A DNA stretch of 64,000 nt, from positions 184,484,257-184,548,256 of the forward strand of contig CM042685.1 in NCBI GenBank assembly GCA_023614405.1, in the 5' to 3' direction. The position numbers were made by a program, and so were the translations under genes. The notes under the pieces are model-generated. The model searched no databases. It was not told the DNA's origin and was given only the letters and a program-made list of their open reading frames with translations. This stretch comes from Avena insularis (lineage: Eukaryota; Streptophyta; Magnoliopsida; Poales; Poaceae). Of the stretch, positions 34,099 to 44,937 are shown piece after piece (positions within the stretch are counted from its first letter, which is position 1; each line of letters starts with the position of its first letter).

Positions 34099-36600
34099 AT
34101 GGCCGACGAAGGGGGTAGTGAAACCGCAAAATCCAAGAACTTCGCCACTATGGATGACCTCAAGGAATTGGAGTCATCCATGATGTCCAAGTTCGAGGAA
34201 ATGATGACTCTCTTGCAGTCTCTCAAGCCAAACCCCATGGTTTCTATTGACACACCCCAACCCAACGAGGTTCCTCCCACCGTTACGGTGTCCGCCCCCG
34301 GGGTAACTCCCGCGGCTGCCACCACTCACTTGGGACTTGGTTTTGTTGCTCAAACCTCTACCAAGGTTCCAAGTGAGAACATCGAGGAGCCCGAGAACCC
34401 AACTTCCAAAGAGGAAAATGGAGGAAAGGACTACTCGACGGTACCCCCACCGCCGAAGTACACTCCGGATCCACCCATCCCCATGCCACACATTATACCT
34501 CAAGGAGCACCACCCATGCTAGATACGTCTAATTTCGCCAATTGGCAATATCTAATGCGCTCACATATTTCCAGCTCATCCATTGAGTTAATGAGGATTG
34601 TGGAGGATAGATTCTCTCCATTTGACCCAAAGAAGTTGACACGTGGTGAAGTGGTGGACAAGCAACTCAATGCCACAGCTTTGGGAATGATTCAAAAGGC
34701 CTTGACTCCAAAGGATTTTGCTCACATTCGCCAATTTGACACTGCAAAGGGATCTTGGGATCAACTCACTGAGCTCTTTGTTGGGAATGCTAGCATCCAA
34801 AGCTCCAAGTTTGATGAGATCAACAACGAGTGCGATGGTTTCGCAATGCAAGATGATGAGACCCCTGAAGACATGTATAGGCGCCTTAAGGTCCTTTGTT
34901 CCACTATGAGGGACCTTGGGGCCCACTATGTTGATGACAAGTTTATGAAGAGGAAGTTCATTCAAGCTCTTCTCCCATTTGAAGAACAAAAGCTCAACTC
35001 TATCAAGGGGAGAACCAAGTTTCACTTAATGACCTCCCAAGAAGTCTCGAGTGAAGTTATTGCCATGACTATTGCCAAGAAGAATGCGGAGTCCGCTCGA
35101 GCTAGAGCCATTGGGTCAACAAAAGTGAACCTTGCTTTGAAGGCCAAGGCTATTGGAGTTGATGATGATGATACATCAAGTGAGTGGTCTCAAGAGGATC
35201 TCAAATGTGCCTTCAACGAACATCTTGCTCTCGCTTCAAGGGAATTTTGGAACAAGTCCAGATTCAAGTCAAGATCAAGGGACAACTAAAGATTCAACTC
35301 ATCCAACAAGTCTCCCAAAGCAAGGTCATGCTACAATTGCAACGACAAGAGTCACTTCGTGGCCAAGTGTCCCTTTGAGAACCGTGAAGACAATGGTGGT
35401 CGTCTCATTCGCAAGATCAAGTCAAGACCTCCTCATCCCTTGAACAAGAACTACGCCGTCAAGAACGCCACTAACAAGGAACGAGCAATTGTGGTCCATG
35501 AAGAATATCTTTCGGGCATGGATGAAGATGATGATGATGAAGTTCATGGTGGAGAGATTGTGGGGGTTGCTTCTATTGCCACTTCCTCAACCCCACGTCT
35601 ATCCCTCTTCGACTCGCCAAATGAAAATGTCATCTCCTCCAACCAAAAGTGCTTCATGGCCAAGGCCACCGAGGTATCACCGAAACCCACTCCTCAACCT
35701 ATCTCTAGCGAGCCTTCCTCTCTTGATCTTGTTGGTTTAGAGGTGAAGAAAGAGATAATTGACATGTGTGAATTTGTTGCTACCTTAGATGAAGAAACTA
35801 AAAACTGCTTTGAGTCCTTACTTGCACAACTTGACAATGCTAGAGATGCCTTAGATGAAAAGGAAGAACTTCTTGACTTGCTAAGTAAAAATGAAAGAGA
35901 TGCCGCCGATGAAATTGCCTCTCTCACTCAAAGTCTTGAGGATGAGCAAAATATGAGAATTAACCTTGAAGAAAATGTGTCTAAGCTTGTAGATGATCAT
36001 AACAACACTTTGACCTCTACAATTAAAGAACGTGACCATGCTCTTGCTTTGATTAAGGTTCTCAAGAAATAAAATGCTGAGTTTGTGGGTGGTCATGATA
36101 GGACTCAAAAGGATCTTGAGAACCTCAAAGAGGAACACAAAGCCTTGGAGAGTAAATTCTCAAATCTTTTTGAAGCTCATGAACAACTTCAAACTCAATT
36201 AACTTGTGATCTTTCTAAGTCTTCCGCTGTGCAAATTATAGACTTGTCTAGCTCTCCTAACCCTTGTTGCAAGCATGAGCATCTCATAGAGGAAGTCAAG
36301 GTTTTGAAGGAGCAACTTGCCAAGACTAAGAAGAAGAAGAAGAACAACAACAAGAAGAAAAAGAACAAGGGCATGGCCCAAGGAGTACCAAATGGCCTAA
36401 CCCTCTTGCAAAGTGACAACTTTGCCGGAAAGAACAATCCCTCTTATATTCTTTGCAAATCTTATGATGGTTATGTATATGCTAGATATGTGGGAACATC
36501 TTACACGCATGATTATCATTGGGCCATTTGGGTGCCAAAGGTTCTTGTCACTAACAAAAGGGGACCCATTGCAAAATGGGTACCTAAAACCAAGGCTTGA
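34099..36600 (+). pseudogene. Inner Sirevirus gag, with two in-frame stops
   Basis: The frame starts at ATG 34099 (MADEGGS) and is open to a TAA at 35287-35289, then to a TAA at 36070-36072, then to its own TGA at 36598-36600, all in one frame. Domains: a UBN2/copia gag core (about 34540-35150, with SNFANWQYLMRSHI and AHYVDDKFMKRK), then a CCHC zinc knuckle CYNCNDKSHFVAKC just after the first stop (about 35330-35371). A long coiled-coil-like acidic C-terminal part and a Lys/Asn-rich tract (about 36330-36375) follow. Both stops are one C-to-T change from Gln codons. The extended C-terminal region after the zinc knuckle is typical of Sireviruses. Confidence 0.88.
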
Positions 36601-36614
36601 TTTTCTTGTAGGAC

Positions 36615-39600
36615 TATGCTTTCGGCGGATCAAAATGGGTGCTTGATAGTGGTGCCACGAGTCATATGACCGGAAGCAAGTCTATCATGACCGAATTGAG
36701 ACCCAATATTGCCAACACCATGGTCTCCTACGGTGACAAAACAAGCTCTCAGGTTTTGGGTTTTGGCAAAGTGGTGGTAACCCCGGATGTATCCTTGGTT
36801 GACGTCATGCTTGTCAAAACTCTTGGTTACAACTTACTCTCAGTTCGTGATCTTGCTCTTATGGGTCTTTCTTCTTTCTTTAACTCTCATTCCGTGGTCC
36901 TCATGTGGAGCAAGTCTCTCAAGGTGGCTTTTGTAGGATATGTAGAACATGACTTGTATGTGGTGGACTTTTCAGGGACCACTACTCCTCATGCTCTATG
37001 TCTCTATGCTAAAGCCGACAAGGGCTGGTTGTGGCATCGCCGCCTAGCCCATGTTAACATGAGGACTTTGCAAAGACTTCACTCCGAGGGCCACATCCTT
37101 GGAATTAACGATGTCTCTTTTGCCAAAGATCGTGTTTGCAGGGCTTGTATTGAAGGGAAGATGCATGAAACTCCTCACAAAGCACTCAATCAGATCACTA
37201 CCGAGAGGTGTTTGGAGCTCTTGCATATGGATCTCTTTGGTCCTCCCTCTCATGATAGCCTTGGAGGCAAGAAGTATTGCTTGGTTATTGTGGATGATTT
37301 CTCAAGATACACTTTGGTGTTCTTTTTCAAGTACAAGAGTGAGACTCAACAAACCGTCATTGACTTTGCTAATGAGGTTCAACGGAAGCACAATGCAACT
37401 ATTCTCTCAATTCGAAGTGACAATGGCACCGAGTTCAAAAACTATACCTTGGATGAGTTTCTCTGATGAAGGAATCAAGCATCAATACTCCACTCCCTAC
37501 ACCCTCAACAAAGCAGAGTTGCGAAAGGAATAATCGCACTTTGATGGATGCGGCTCGGTCTATGCTAGCTGAGTTCAAGTCTCCATACAACTTTTGGGCC
37601 GAGGCCATCTCCACCGCTTGCCATGCAACCAACCGGCTTTATCTCCGCAAGAATAAGAACAAGACCCCCTATGAACTTCTCACCAGGAAAAAGCCTAATG
37701 TTAGCTACTTTCGGGTGTTTGGTTGCAAGTGCTACATCCTCAAAAAGGGAGTTCGGTTGTCAAAGTTTGAATCCAAGGCTCAAGAAGGAATTTTCGTTGG
37801 TTACTCAAATCAGTCCCATGCTTATAGAGTCTACAACAAAGCCAATGGAAGAGTTGAAGAGACAAGCAACGTGAAGTTTGATGAAAATCATGAGTCTCTT
37901 GTTAGGCAAGATGGTGTTTGTGATCCAAGTGATGAAATTCCTCCCAAGGCCATAGGAAGAATGGGTGTGGGTTTCCACCTCCCCATTGAGGATCCCCTTA
38001 TGGACGAAGGAGAAGGACCAAGCTCTACTCAAGTGGAGCCCTCACTCTCACAAGATCATCTTGCACCTCAAGGACCTACTTTCTTGGCACAAGCTCCCTC
38101 AAGCTCTTCCGAAGCTTCCCATGCTCATGACTCTCCAAGCTCTAAAGAACAAGCTCTTCATCAACAACATCAACCTCCCCACGATGGGGCTCCTCCTCAA
38201 GGCACCTCCCACGGACAAGCTCTTCATCAACCTCATCAACCTCCCCAAGATGGGGCTCCTCCTCAAGGCCACGGTTCTCCCAAAGGTCAAGCTCGTCGAG
38301 ATCAAGAGCAAGTCAATGATCCTCAAGGATCCTCTCCAAGTGATGACTCCCCCGAAGTGGAAATTGATGAAGATGACCCTCATGTTCGTGCTTATAGTCA
38401 AGGGGGTGGCTCAATTGGAGGAAATGACCAAGTGGTAGCTCAAGAATCTCGAATTGAAGCACAAGCCCGTCGTCAAGCCTATCGTCTCGTCAAGCTTGTT
38501 CGAGATGGCCATATCCTTGATAATGTCTATGGAGATTTCAATAAAGGTTCCACTACTAGGAGGCAACTAGCTTCCTTTTGCTCTCACCATGCGTTTATCT
38601 CTCTTGTGGAACCACAGAAAGTCTTCGAAGCTCTTGAAGATGATGATTGGCTTGATGCTATGAACGAGGAACTTCACAACTTCAAGAGGAACAATGTTTG
38701 GACATTGGTTGAGCGGCCTAAAGACTGTCAAAACGTCATTGGAACCAAGTGGGTCTTCAAGAACAAGTGCGATGCGAATGGAATTGTCGTGCGCAACAAG
38801 GCAAGGTTAGTTGCCCAAGGATACTCACAAGTTGAGGGCATCGACTACGGTGAGACTTCGCCCCGTTGCTGCCTTGAATCCATTCGTATGCTTCCTGCCT
38901 TCGCTACCCATCATAACTTTAAATTGCATCAAATGGATGTTAAGAGTGCTTTTCTTAATGGTCCTTTGAAAGAGTTGGTATACGTCAAGCAACCTCCGGG
39001 TTTTGAGGATCCACTTTTTCCGAACCATGTCTACAAGCTCAATAAGGCACTCTATGGCCTCAAGCAAGCCCCACGTGCGTGGTATGATTGCCTTAGGGAG
39101 CTCTTGTTAGACAAGTGGCTTGAAGTGGGCCTCATTGATCCCTCTTTTACTAAGAAAGTTGGAGGCCACTTGTTCGTATGACAAATCTATGTTGATGACA
39201 TTATCTTTGGGTCTATTAACAAAACTTTTAATGAGGATTTTGCCAAGCTCATGACCGACCGCTTCGAGATGTCCATGATGGGGGAGTTGAAGTTTTTCCT
39301 TGGATTTGAAGTCAAGCAATTGAGGAAAGGGACTTTCATCAACCAAGCCAAGTACATCCAAGACATGCTCAAGAAGTTCAAGTTTGATCAAGTCAAAGGT
39401 GCCAAGACTCCCATGCCAACTAAGGTTAATCTTGATCTCGATCCCAAGGGTAAGGAGGTGGATCAAAAACTCTATCGATCGATGATTGGTTCTTTGCTCT
39501 ATCTTTGTGCATCCCGACCGGATATTATGTTGAGTGTGGGTATGTGTGCAAGATTTCAAGACGCACCAAAGGAAAGTCACATGGTGGCTGTCAAGAGGAT

Positions 39601-40213
39601 CTTTCGATATTTAGTTCATACCCCAAACTTTGGGTTGTGGTACCCCAAGGGAGCCAGCTTTGATCTCATTGGTTACACGGACTCGGACTGGGCTGGTGAC
39701 AAAGTGGGAAGAAAGTCAACCTCCAGAGCTTGTCAGTTTCTCGGAAGATCTTTGGTTTGTTGGTCCTCGAAGAAGCAAAACTGTGTGTCTATGTCCACTG
39801 CCGAAGCTGAGTACATCTCTGCCACAAGCTGCTGTGCTAAATTGCTATGGATGAAGCAAACTTTGAAGGATCTTGGACTATCTTTTGACAAGGTGCCTCT
39901 TCTTTGCGACAATGAGAGTGCCATTGCTATTTCTCACAATCCCGTGCAACACAACCGGACCAAGCACATTGAGATTCGTCATCATTTCATTTGGGACCAT
40001 GTTGCTAGAGGAGACATTTCTTTGGAGTATGTTCCCACCAAGGCAAATCTTGCGGATCTATTCACGAAGCCTCTTGATGAAGCAAGGTTCCGAGAGTTAA
40101 GGCATGAGCTAAATATCATTGATTCGAGCAATGTTGCTTGGGCCCTTGCACACCTACCCGCGTCTCAATGTGTATCTTGTTTGGATGTAGGCATGGATTT
40201 AGGGGGAGTGTAG
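36615..40213 (+). pseudogene. Inner Sirevirus pol (protease, integrase, RT, RNase H), broken
   Basis: It begins in a different frame from gag. Protease has WVLDSGATSHMTG at about 36633-36671. Integrase has HRRLAHVN...CRACIEGKMH, then HMDLFGP and IRSDNGTEF. Several small deletions between 37463 and 37530 destroy the region of the third catalytic residue and shift the frame. RT has VWTLVERPKDCQNVIGTKW, DVKSAFLNG and KALYGLKQAPRAWY. A TGA at 39179-39181 falls just before the YVDD box (about 39190-39201). Compensating shifts garble about eight residues near 38860-38880. RNase H has TDSDWAGDKVGRKSTS and STAEAEYIS, ending at the TAG 40211-40213. It is dead as a polyprotein. Confidence 0.9.
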
Positions 40214-40552
40214 TTCCTCTTATGAACAAACACTATCCCTATTATGCGCACATTAAAGTTTTCATACTCTATAGTCTCTAAAGGAGACCATTTGAGCTTC
40301 ATGATGAGTGTTGGTAATGAACCCAAGATATATCTTCACGGTGTCAAGCCATTTACTCTTATATAAGGTGGCTTCAGCCACCGACTCATTTTTATTTGTG
40401 TCTTTGACCTTTTTGTTTTTCTTGGTTTTTGTTGGCTTTGGTTCTTCACAGTTTGAGCTATCTATCCTAAGCCTTTCCTTACCTCAAGCCCTCTATATTC
40501 CCTGCACAAGTTCTTCCTTGTTGTCTTCCTAACCTGAGATGGTCTTCCTGGC
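40214..40552 (+). other. Spacer after pol (inner Sirevirus)
   Basis: Non-coding. A purine word AGGGGGAG lies at 40201-40208 at its start. The remainder has no recognisable gene. Confidence 0.5.
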
Positions 40553-40634
40553 GTCAGCGGAACTTCCGGTCAGTGTGACCCGGAAGTTCCGGTCCCTGAC
40601 CGGAACTTCCGGTGGTGCTCCCTGTCGTATATAA
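40553..40634 (+). promoter_or_regulatory. Candidate internal promoter for the env-like gene (inner Sirevirus)
   Basis: Three palindromes of the CCGGAACTTCCGG type (40556-40614) are followed after about 14 bases by TATATAA at 40628-40634. This lies 173 bases before the predicted first-exon ATG at 40807. The same motif order forms the LTR promoter of this element. Confidence 0.5.
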
Positions 40635-40806
40635 GGAGGGCCCTGGGGGAAAACTGGATCTTCTTCCTTTTTTCCCCCAAGACCCATCTTCTATTTGGAG
40701 CGCCGCCGGCCAGGACCTCTCCACGAAGGTGCTCCGGCCCCTTCGTCTCCAACCTCTCCTCCGCAGATCTGCTCCGTGGGATCTTCCCCCACCTCGATCT
40801 CCCGCC

Positions 40807-42728
40807 ATGGACTCCGGTATTCGCCCTCAACTCCCTCCATTAATGGAGATCTTGCTCTCACCATGGCTTGAGTTAGGGCACACCTTGTCTAGGCTAGTTC
40901 TTTGGCTAGAACTTGTTGGAAGATCTTGGTAGGCCTAGGGTATCATGCTTGAGTAGATTGGTCCAATACATCCTAGAAAATCTGTGCACTTGTGGCTTTT
41001 AGATCTACATCTATTGAACTCATGTTTGGAACCGTCAGTTCGTGGCCTCACCGGAACTTCCGGTGAGCCACGACCGGAACTTCCGGTGGACCATTTTCAC
41101 CGGAAGTTCCGGCGATTCAGCGGAAGTTCCGGCGACAATGCAACTTTTTCTGTTTGTATTTTTCCAATCTATTTCTTTTGTTTCCTCTTCCGAACTTGTG
41201 CACTTATCCCACCTTCCCTCCCTACTCTTGTGCTTTCTTCTCAGGGCAAGGAGATACCCGCCAAGGCAAGCGTGCCCGCCGTCCATCCTCTGACATTCCT
41301 CCTGAGATTGATGAGGAAGATGCTGAGGTTGTGCGTCCGACCGCTCAGACTACTCGTCAGAAGGCTGCTGCTGCTGCTGCTGCAGGGAAGAGGCCTGCTC
41401 TTGCTCAGAAGGCCACTGCTGCTGGGCCAGACATGACCAAAGCCAAGATTTCCAAGTGGTCTCAGAAAGCTTACTCTGCATTCAGGGCTACGGATCCCTA
41501 CCTTGTGCCTCGTGATCTTCTTTGCTTGGACCCTCATTTTCACACCTGCCGTCAGGAACAGATTTATGAATAAATTTATGCATCAAAGAAGAAGTTCGTG
41601 GTTGCTCCTCAAAAGTACATCAATGTGACTCACATGGAAGAGAAGCAAGTTTACTTTGGAGAGGCTCTTGATATCTGCCAGAAGTTTGGGCTGATTCCCC
41701 TCATGGAGCACCGTCAGAACTTTGATGTGACTGCTATTGCTCAGTTTTACTCAACTCTGTTTCTTCACATGCAGTCCTCTACTGAAGGTGTGATGAAGTG
41801 GATGACCAGGGACGTGTTTCTTACCGCCACTTGGTCTGAGTTTGCTGAGCTTCTTGGCTATCCCATTCAGCCTGGCCGCGGGACAAATGGTTGGCGTGTT
41901 CATGGTCATGAAGCTACTGATCCTGAGGTCCTGGAGCCTCTCTACATTGAAGGGTGGGGAACTGTTGGATTTGTGAATCATCTGCTGCCAGTTTTTGACA
42001 TCATGCGCAGGGTGTACTTGAACACCATCTCTCCCAAGGTTGGCAACTTTGACTAGTTTCATGGGTATTAGGTTGACCTCATGCATCAGACTTATCTTCG
42101 TCGGGACACTGACAGGTCAATGGATATTATGCACTTCATCTACTCAGAGATGTGGGCGACTCTCATTGAAAAGCGCTCCTGCATCTATGCTCCTTACATT
42201 CAGACTCTCATCAATCACAAGTGGCTTGAGAAGACTGGCAACCCCTTCCCTCAAGACAACATCACCATTCATGAAGAGAAAAAGCTCCGTGTGAGTAAGC
42301 ACCAGAAGCCTCGTACTCAGGAAGAAAAAGAAGCTGCTCTCAAGAAGGCTCAAGATGTTGCTAGTGGTCCCTCCTCTGCTCCTGGTGGCCCTAGTGCGGG
42401 TGGTCCTTCTCTCCGGAGGCAGCCGTCTTGGGCAAAGAAGCTGCTTGAGAAAGTGAAGAAAACTTTCTGCTTTCTGCAGGACCGCGAGTATCAGGCTTAT
42501 GTTGATCAGCGTCACAATATTCAGCGCCAGAAGGCCATCATGGCAGCCCTCAACATTCCTTGCTCACCGGTCACTAGCTCATCCTTTGTTCCCAAGGAGG
42601 ATTGGATTCGCGACAACTGCAACTGGTCCGAGGATGAGTCTGAGGAGGAGGTCACTGGTCCGCCTGAGTGGGGTCACTGGGTCCCTGAGTCTTCTCCTCC
42701 TGCCCCTTCTCGTGACTGGGACGAGTAG
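40807..42728 (+). pseudogene. Envelope-like ORF of the inner Sirevirus, predicted two exons, three stops
   Basis: A 10-base first exon (40807-40816, ATG GAC TCC G) has a GT donor at 40817. The long exon would start at 41245 after a pyrimidine-rich CTTCTCAG, joining in phase 1 exactly as in the outer element. The long exon has a basic GKRARR start, an Ala/Gln-rich stretch and SKWSQKAYSAF. Parts with ICQKFGL and AQFYSTLF correspond to ICEKLGL and QQFYATVL of the outer copy. The C-terminus is Pro/Glu-rich and ends at 42728. In-frame stops: TAA 41571-41573, TAG 42054-42056, TAG 42069-42071, each one C-to-T step from Gln. Function of such Sirevirus third ORFs is unproven. Confidence 0.6.
41045..41140 (+). 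repeat. Palindrome cluster inside the predicted env-like intron (inner)
   Basis: Four CCGGAACTTCCGG-type words lie in the predicted intron 40817-41244, at the same relative position as the cluster in the outer element's intron. Confidence 0.65.
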
Positions 42729-43309
42729 ATTGATCTCTTCTTCCTTTTTTGCTGTCTTGATGCCAAAGGGGGAGAAAGATGTCTATTAGGTTGTCTACGG
42801 GATTTGCATGGGTTGAGTCGCGAGCCTGTTCTTGCCTTTGATCTTTTCTTACTCGCGAACTCTCTACTTTATTTGTGTGCTTGTGGTTTTATGTCCGTGA
42901 ACTTATGTGTGCTTGTGTGCTTGTGGACCATGTGGTATGCTATGTTTGAGACTATGTGGTATCTTTGTGGTATCTTATACAATGTAGTGAGTGTCGTATC
43001 TTGTTGTCAACTTATGAGCCGTTGCATTTGGTGGTGGAGCCTCATTGCTCTTATTGTTATTATTACTCTTTTTTTCTCCACCTCATTTAGTTGTTTCTGG
43101 TATGATCTCTATCCCTTTTTGTACCTTGCACTTGTGCTATCTTTGCAATTGTTAGGGGGAGCCTCCGTGTATGTGTGCTAGTCCTGTCCTTAGAGGTCTT
43201 CTCTCTACCTTGCACACATACAGGGGGAGCTTGCCCCGTCCATTGCAAATATTGCTTTGATTCTATGCAAATCTGTGGGATTGTTATCTAACACCAAAAA
43301 GGGGGAGAT
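42729..43309 (+). promoter_or_regulatory. 3' spacer with iterated polypurine tracts (inner Sirevirus)
   Basis: Purine words occur at 42765-42775 (AAAGGGGGAGA), 43154-43161, 43222-43229 and finally 43296-43309 (AAAAAGGGGGAGAT), which directly abuts the TG of the 3' LTR. The last is the functional purine tract by position. The others are copies. The sequence between them is T/G-rich and non-coding. Confidence 0.75.
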
Positions 43310-44844
43310 TGAAAGGACTATATCTTCCCATGATGTTTTTGGTGTTAAATGACAATCCCAACCGTGTTTTTAATTGTGCTCTTGAGTTTCAGGGGAAACT
43401 TTGTTGATGTCTCCTTCTATTGTGATGGATGCTCTCTTGTGATCTTTTGAAGACGGTGGCCTTTTAGTCTTCTCCTAGTTTCTTTCCGGTTGTTGTTTTT
43501 AGGTCACCGTACTATTAAGAGGGGTTCCATTTTGGAAGGCTGTGGGAAATCACTTGTTCTTGCACAAACCTATATGCACCGCCATAGCCATCCCATTATC
43601 CCGTGAGAGAGCGTGTTCCTGTTCTGTTGGAGCCTTTTGTGTCTCACCGGAACTTCCGGTCATAGGCCGGAAGTTCCGCTCAAACTTTTTCTGCGGGCTG
43701 TTCTACAGTTTGTTCCGGCGCTAGTTCCGCCCCAAGTTCCGGTGGCGGCTCAGTAACCTTCTGTTTTGAAGTGTGCTATTTGCCGGAACTTGGCCGGAAC
43801 TTGCATCGGAACTTGTCCTGCTAAAAGTTCCTGAGCGGAACTTCCGCCAGAAGCCAGAACTTCCGGTCGATTAAACATGACCCAAAAGTTCCGCCTCTTG
43901 TTCCGCCCAAGTTCCGGTGGCGGCTCGATACCTTGTTTGAAGTGTGCTATTTGCGGAACTTGGTGAACTTGCTCGAAGTTCACGGAACTTCGGTCTGTTT
44001 TGACCGGAACTTCGTTCTGCGCTTGGGCGGGCGTCAGCGGCTGATGACCGTTGGAGCAGGCTGGTGAACTTCCGGCCTCTCACGGAACTTCCGGTGAGGT
44101 CGCGGGCTATAACAGTTCAGCTGGGGCCTATTTAAGGCACCCCTTCTTCCTCCACTAGCTCTCGAATTTTTCTCTCTCCTCCATTAATGCTTGAGCTTCA
44201 CCTCACTAGATCTCTCTCTCTAGCCACTCAAATGACTTGATCTTTTGAGAGGTGAGGGAGGTGACCTAGATCTACACTTCCACCAAAGAAGATTTGATTT
44301 CCCCCACCCATCCTTTGTGGATCTTGTTGCTCTTGGGTTTCTTGGAACCCTAGACGGTGTAGGGCATCCTCGGAGCTAAGGCGTGTGTTGTAAAGCTTCG
44401 AGGTGTCGTTGAGGGCCTCCAATTGAGTTGTGGAGCCTCCCCTCAACCTTGGTGTAAAGGTTTCGGTTGGCGCCTTCAAGGTCACCGGTTAGTGGATTGT
44501 GAGGCCTCCTTTGTGGGGGAGCTCACCGGAGAAGAAGGTGAGGCCTTTGTGGCGCTCGGGTGACCTTGTGTGGTCCCGACACCTCTCCAACATAGACGTA
44601 GCTCCTTGGGAGTGAACTACGAGAATTACATCTCCGTGTCCCCTCTCCGGTTACTTCGTTCCCTTCCTTTACTCCTTGCGATTTACTGTTTTTGTTGTTG
44701 GTGGTTGTTTTCTTGCATTTAAGTTGTTCACTTAGTTTCATCTCTAGATAACTTCATTTCTCGTTGAGCCTAAAAGTGAGAAACAAATTAAAATTGGGTA
44801 GACGCCTATTCACCCCCTCTAGTCGTATCAAGTCGGTACTTTCA
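43310..44844 (+). repeat. Inner Sirevirus right (3') LTR
   Basis: It is 1535 bp, TGAAAGG...ACTTTCA, followed by TCCTT. Apart from the MITE missing here and a cluster of small C/G deletions at about 43830-44110, it is nearly identical to the left LTR. Confidence 0.92.
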
Positions 44845-44849
44845 TCCTT
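44845..44849. repeat. Target-site duplication of the inner Sirevirus, right copy (TCCTT)
   Basis: This is the partner of 32299-32303. Confidence 0.92.
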
Positions 44850-44936
44850 GACAATAGATGAGATTCCGGTCATATGACTTGTGCAACCACTATCAAGCAC
44901 CCACTTTGACCCTCCGGAAGCATAAGTCTACAAAAG
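44850..44936 (-). pseudogene. Outer Sirevirus protease start
   Basis: On the minus strand it encodes SKWVLDSGCTSHMTG (the catalytic D-S-G of the retroviral-type aspartic protease). It then runs straight into the insertion site, continuing at 32303. It is +1 relative to the preceding gag frame and follows a splice-like TTTTGTAG. Confidence 0.8.
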
Positions 44937-44937
44937 A

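Larger units (their letters stand above)
32304..44844 (+). mobile_element. Inner Sirevirus-type Ty1/copia retrotransposon (complete, decayed)
   Basis: The element is 12,541 bp with LTRs 32304-34047 and 43310-44844, primer site 34050-34061, purine tract before 43310, and perfect TSD TCCTT. Order: gag, protease, integrase, RT, RNase H, then an env-like ORF and a long 3' spacer with iterated purine tracts. It is inserted in opposite orientation within the pol of the outer Sirevirus, to which it is related but not identical. Several stops and shifts make it non-autonomous now. Confidence 0.93.
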
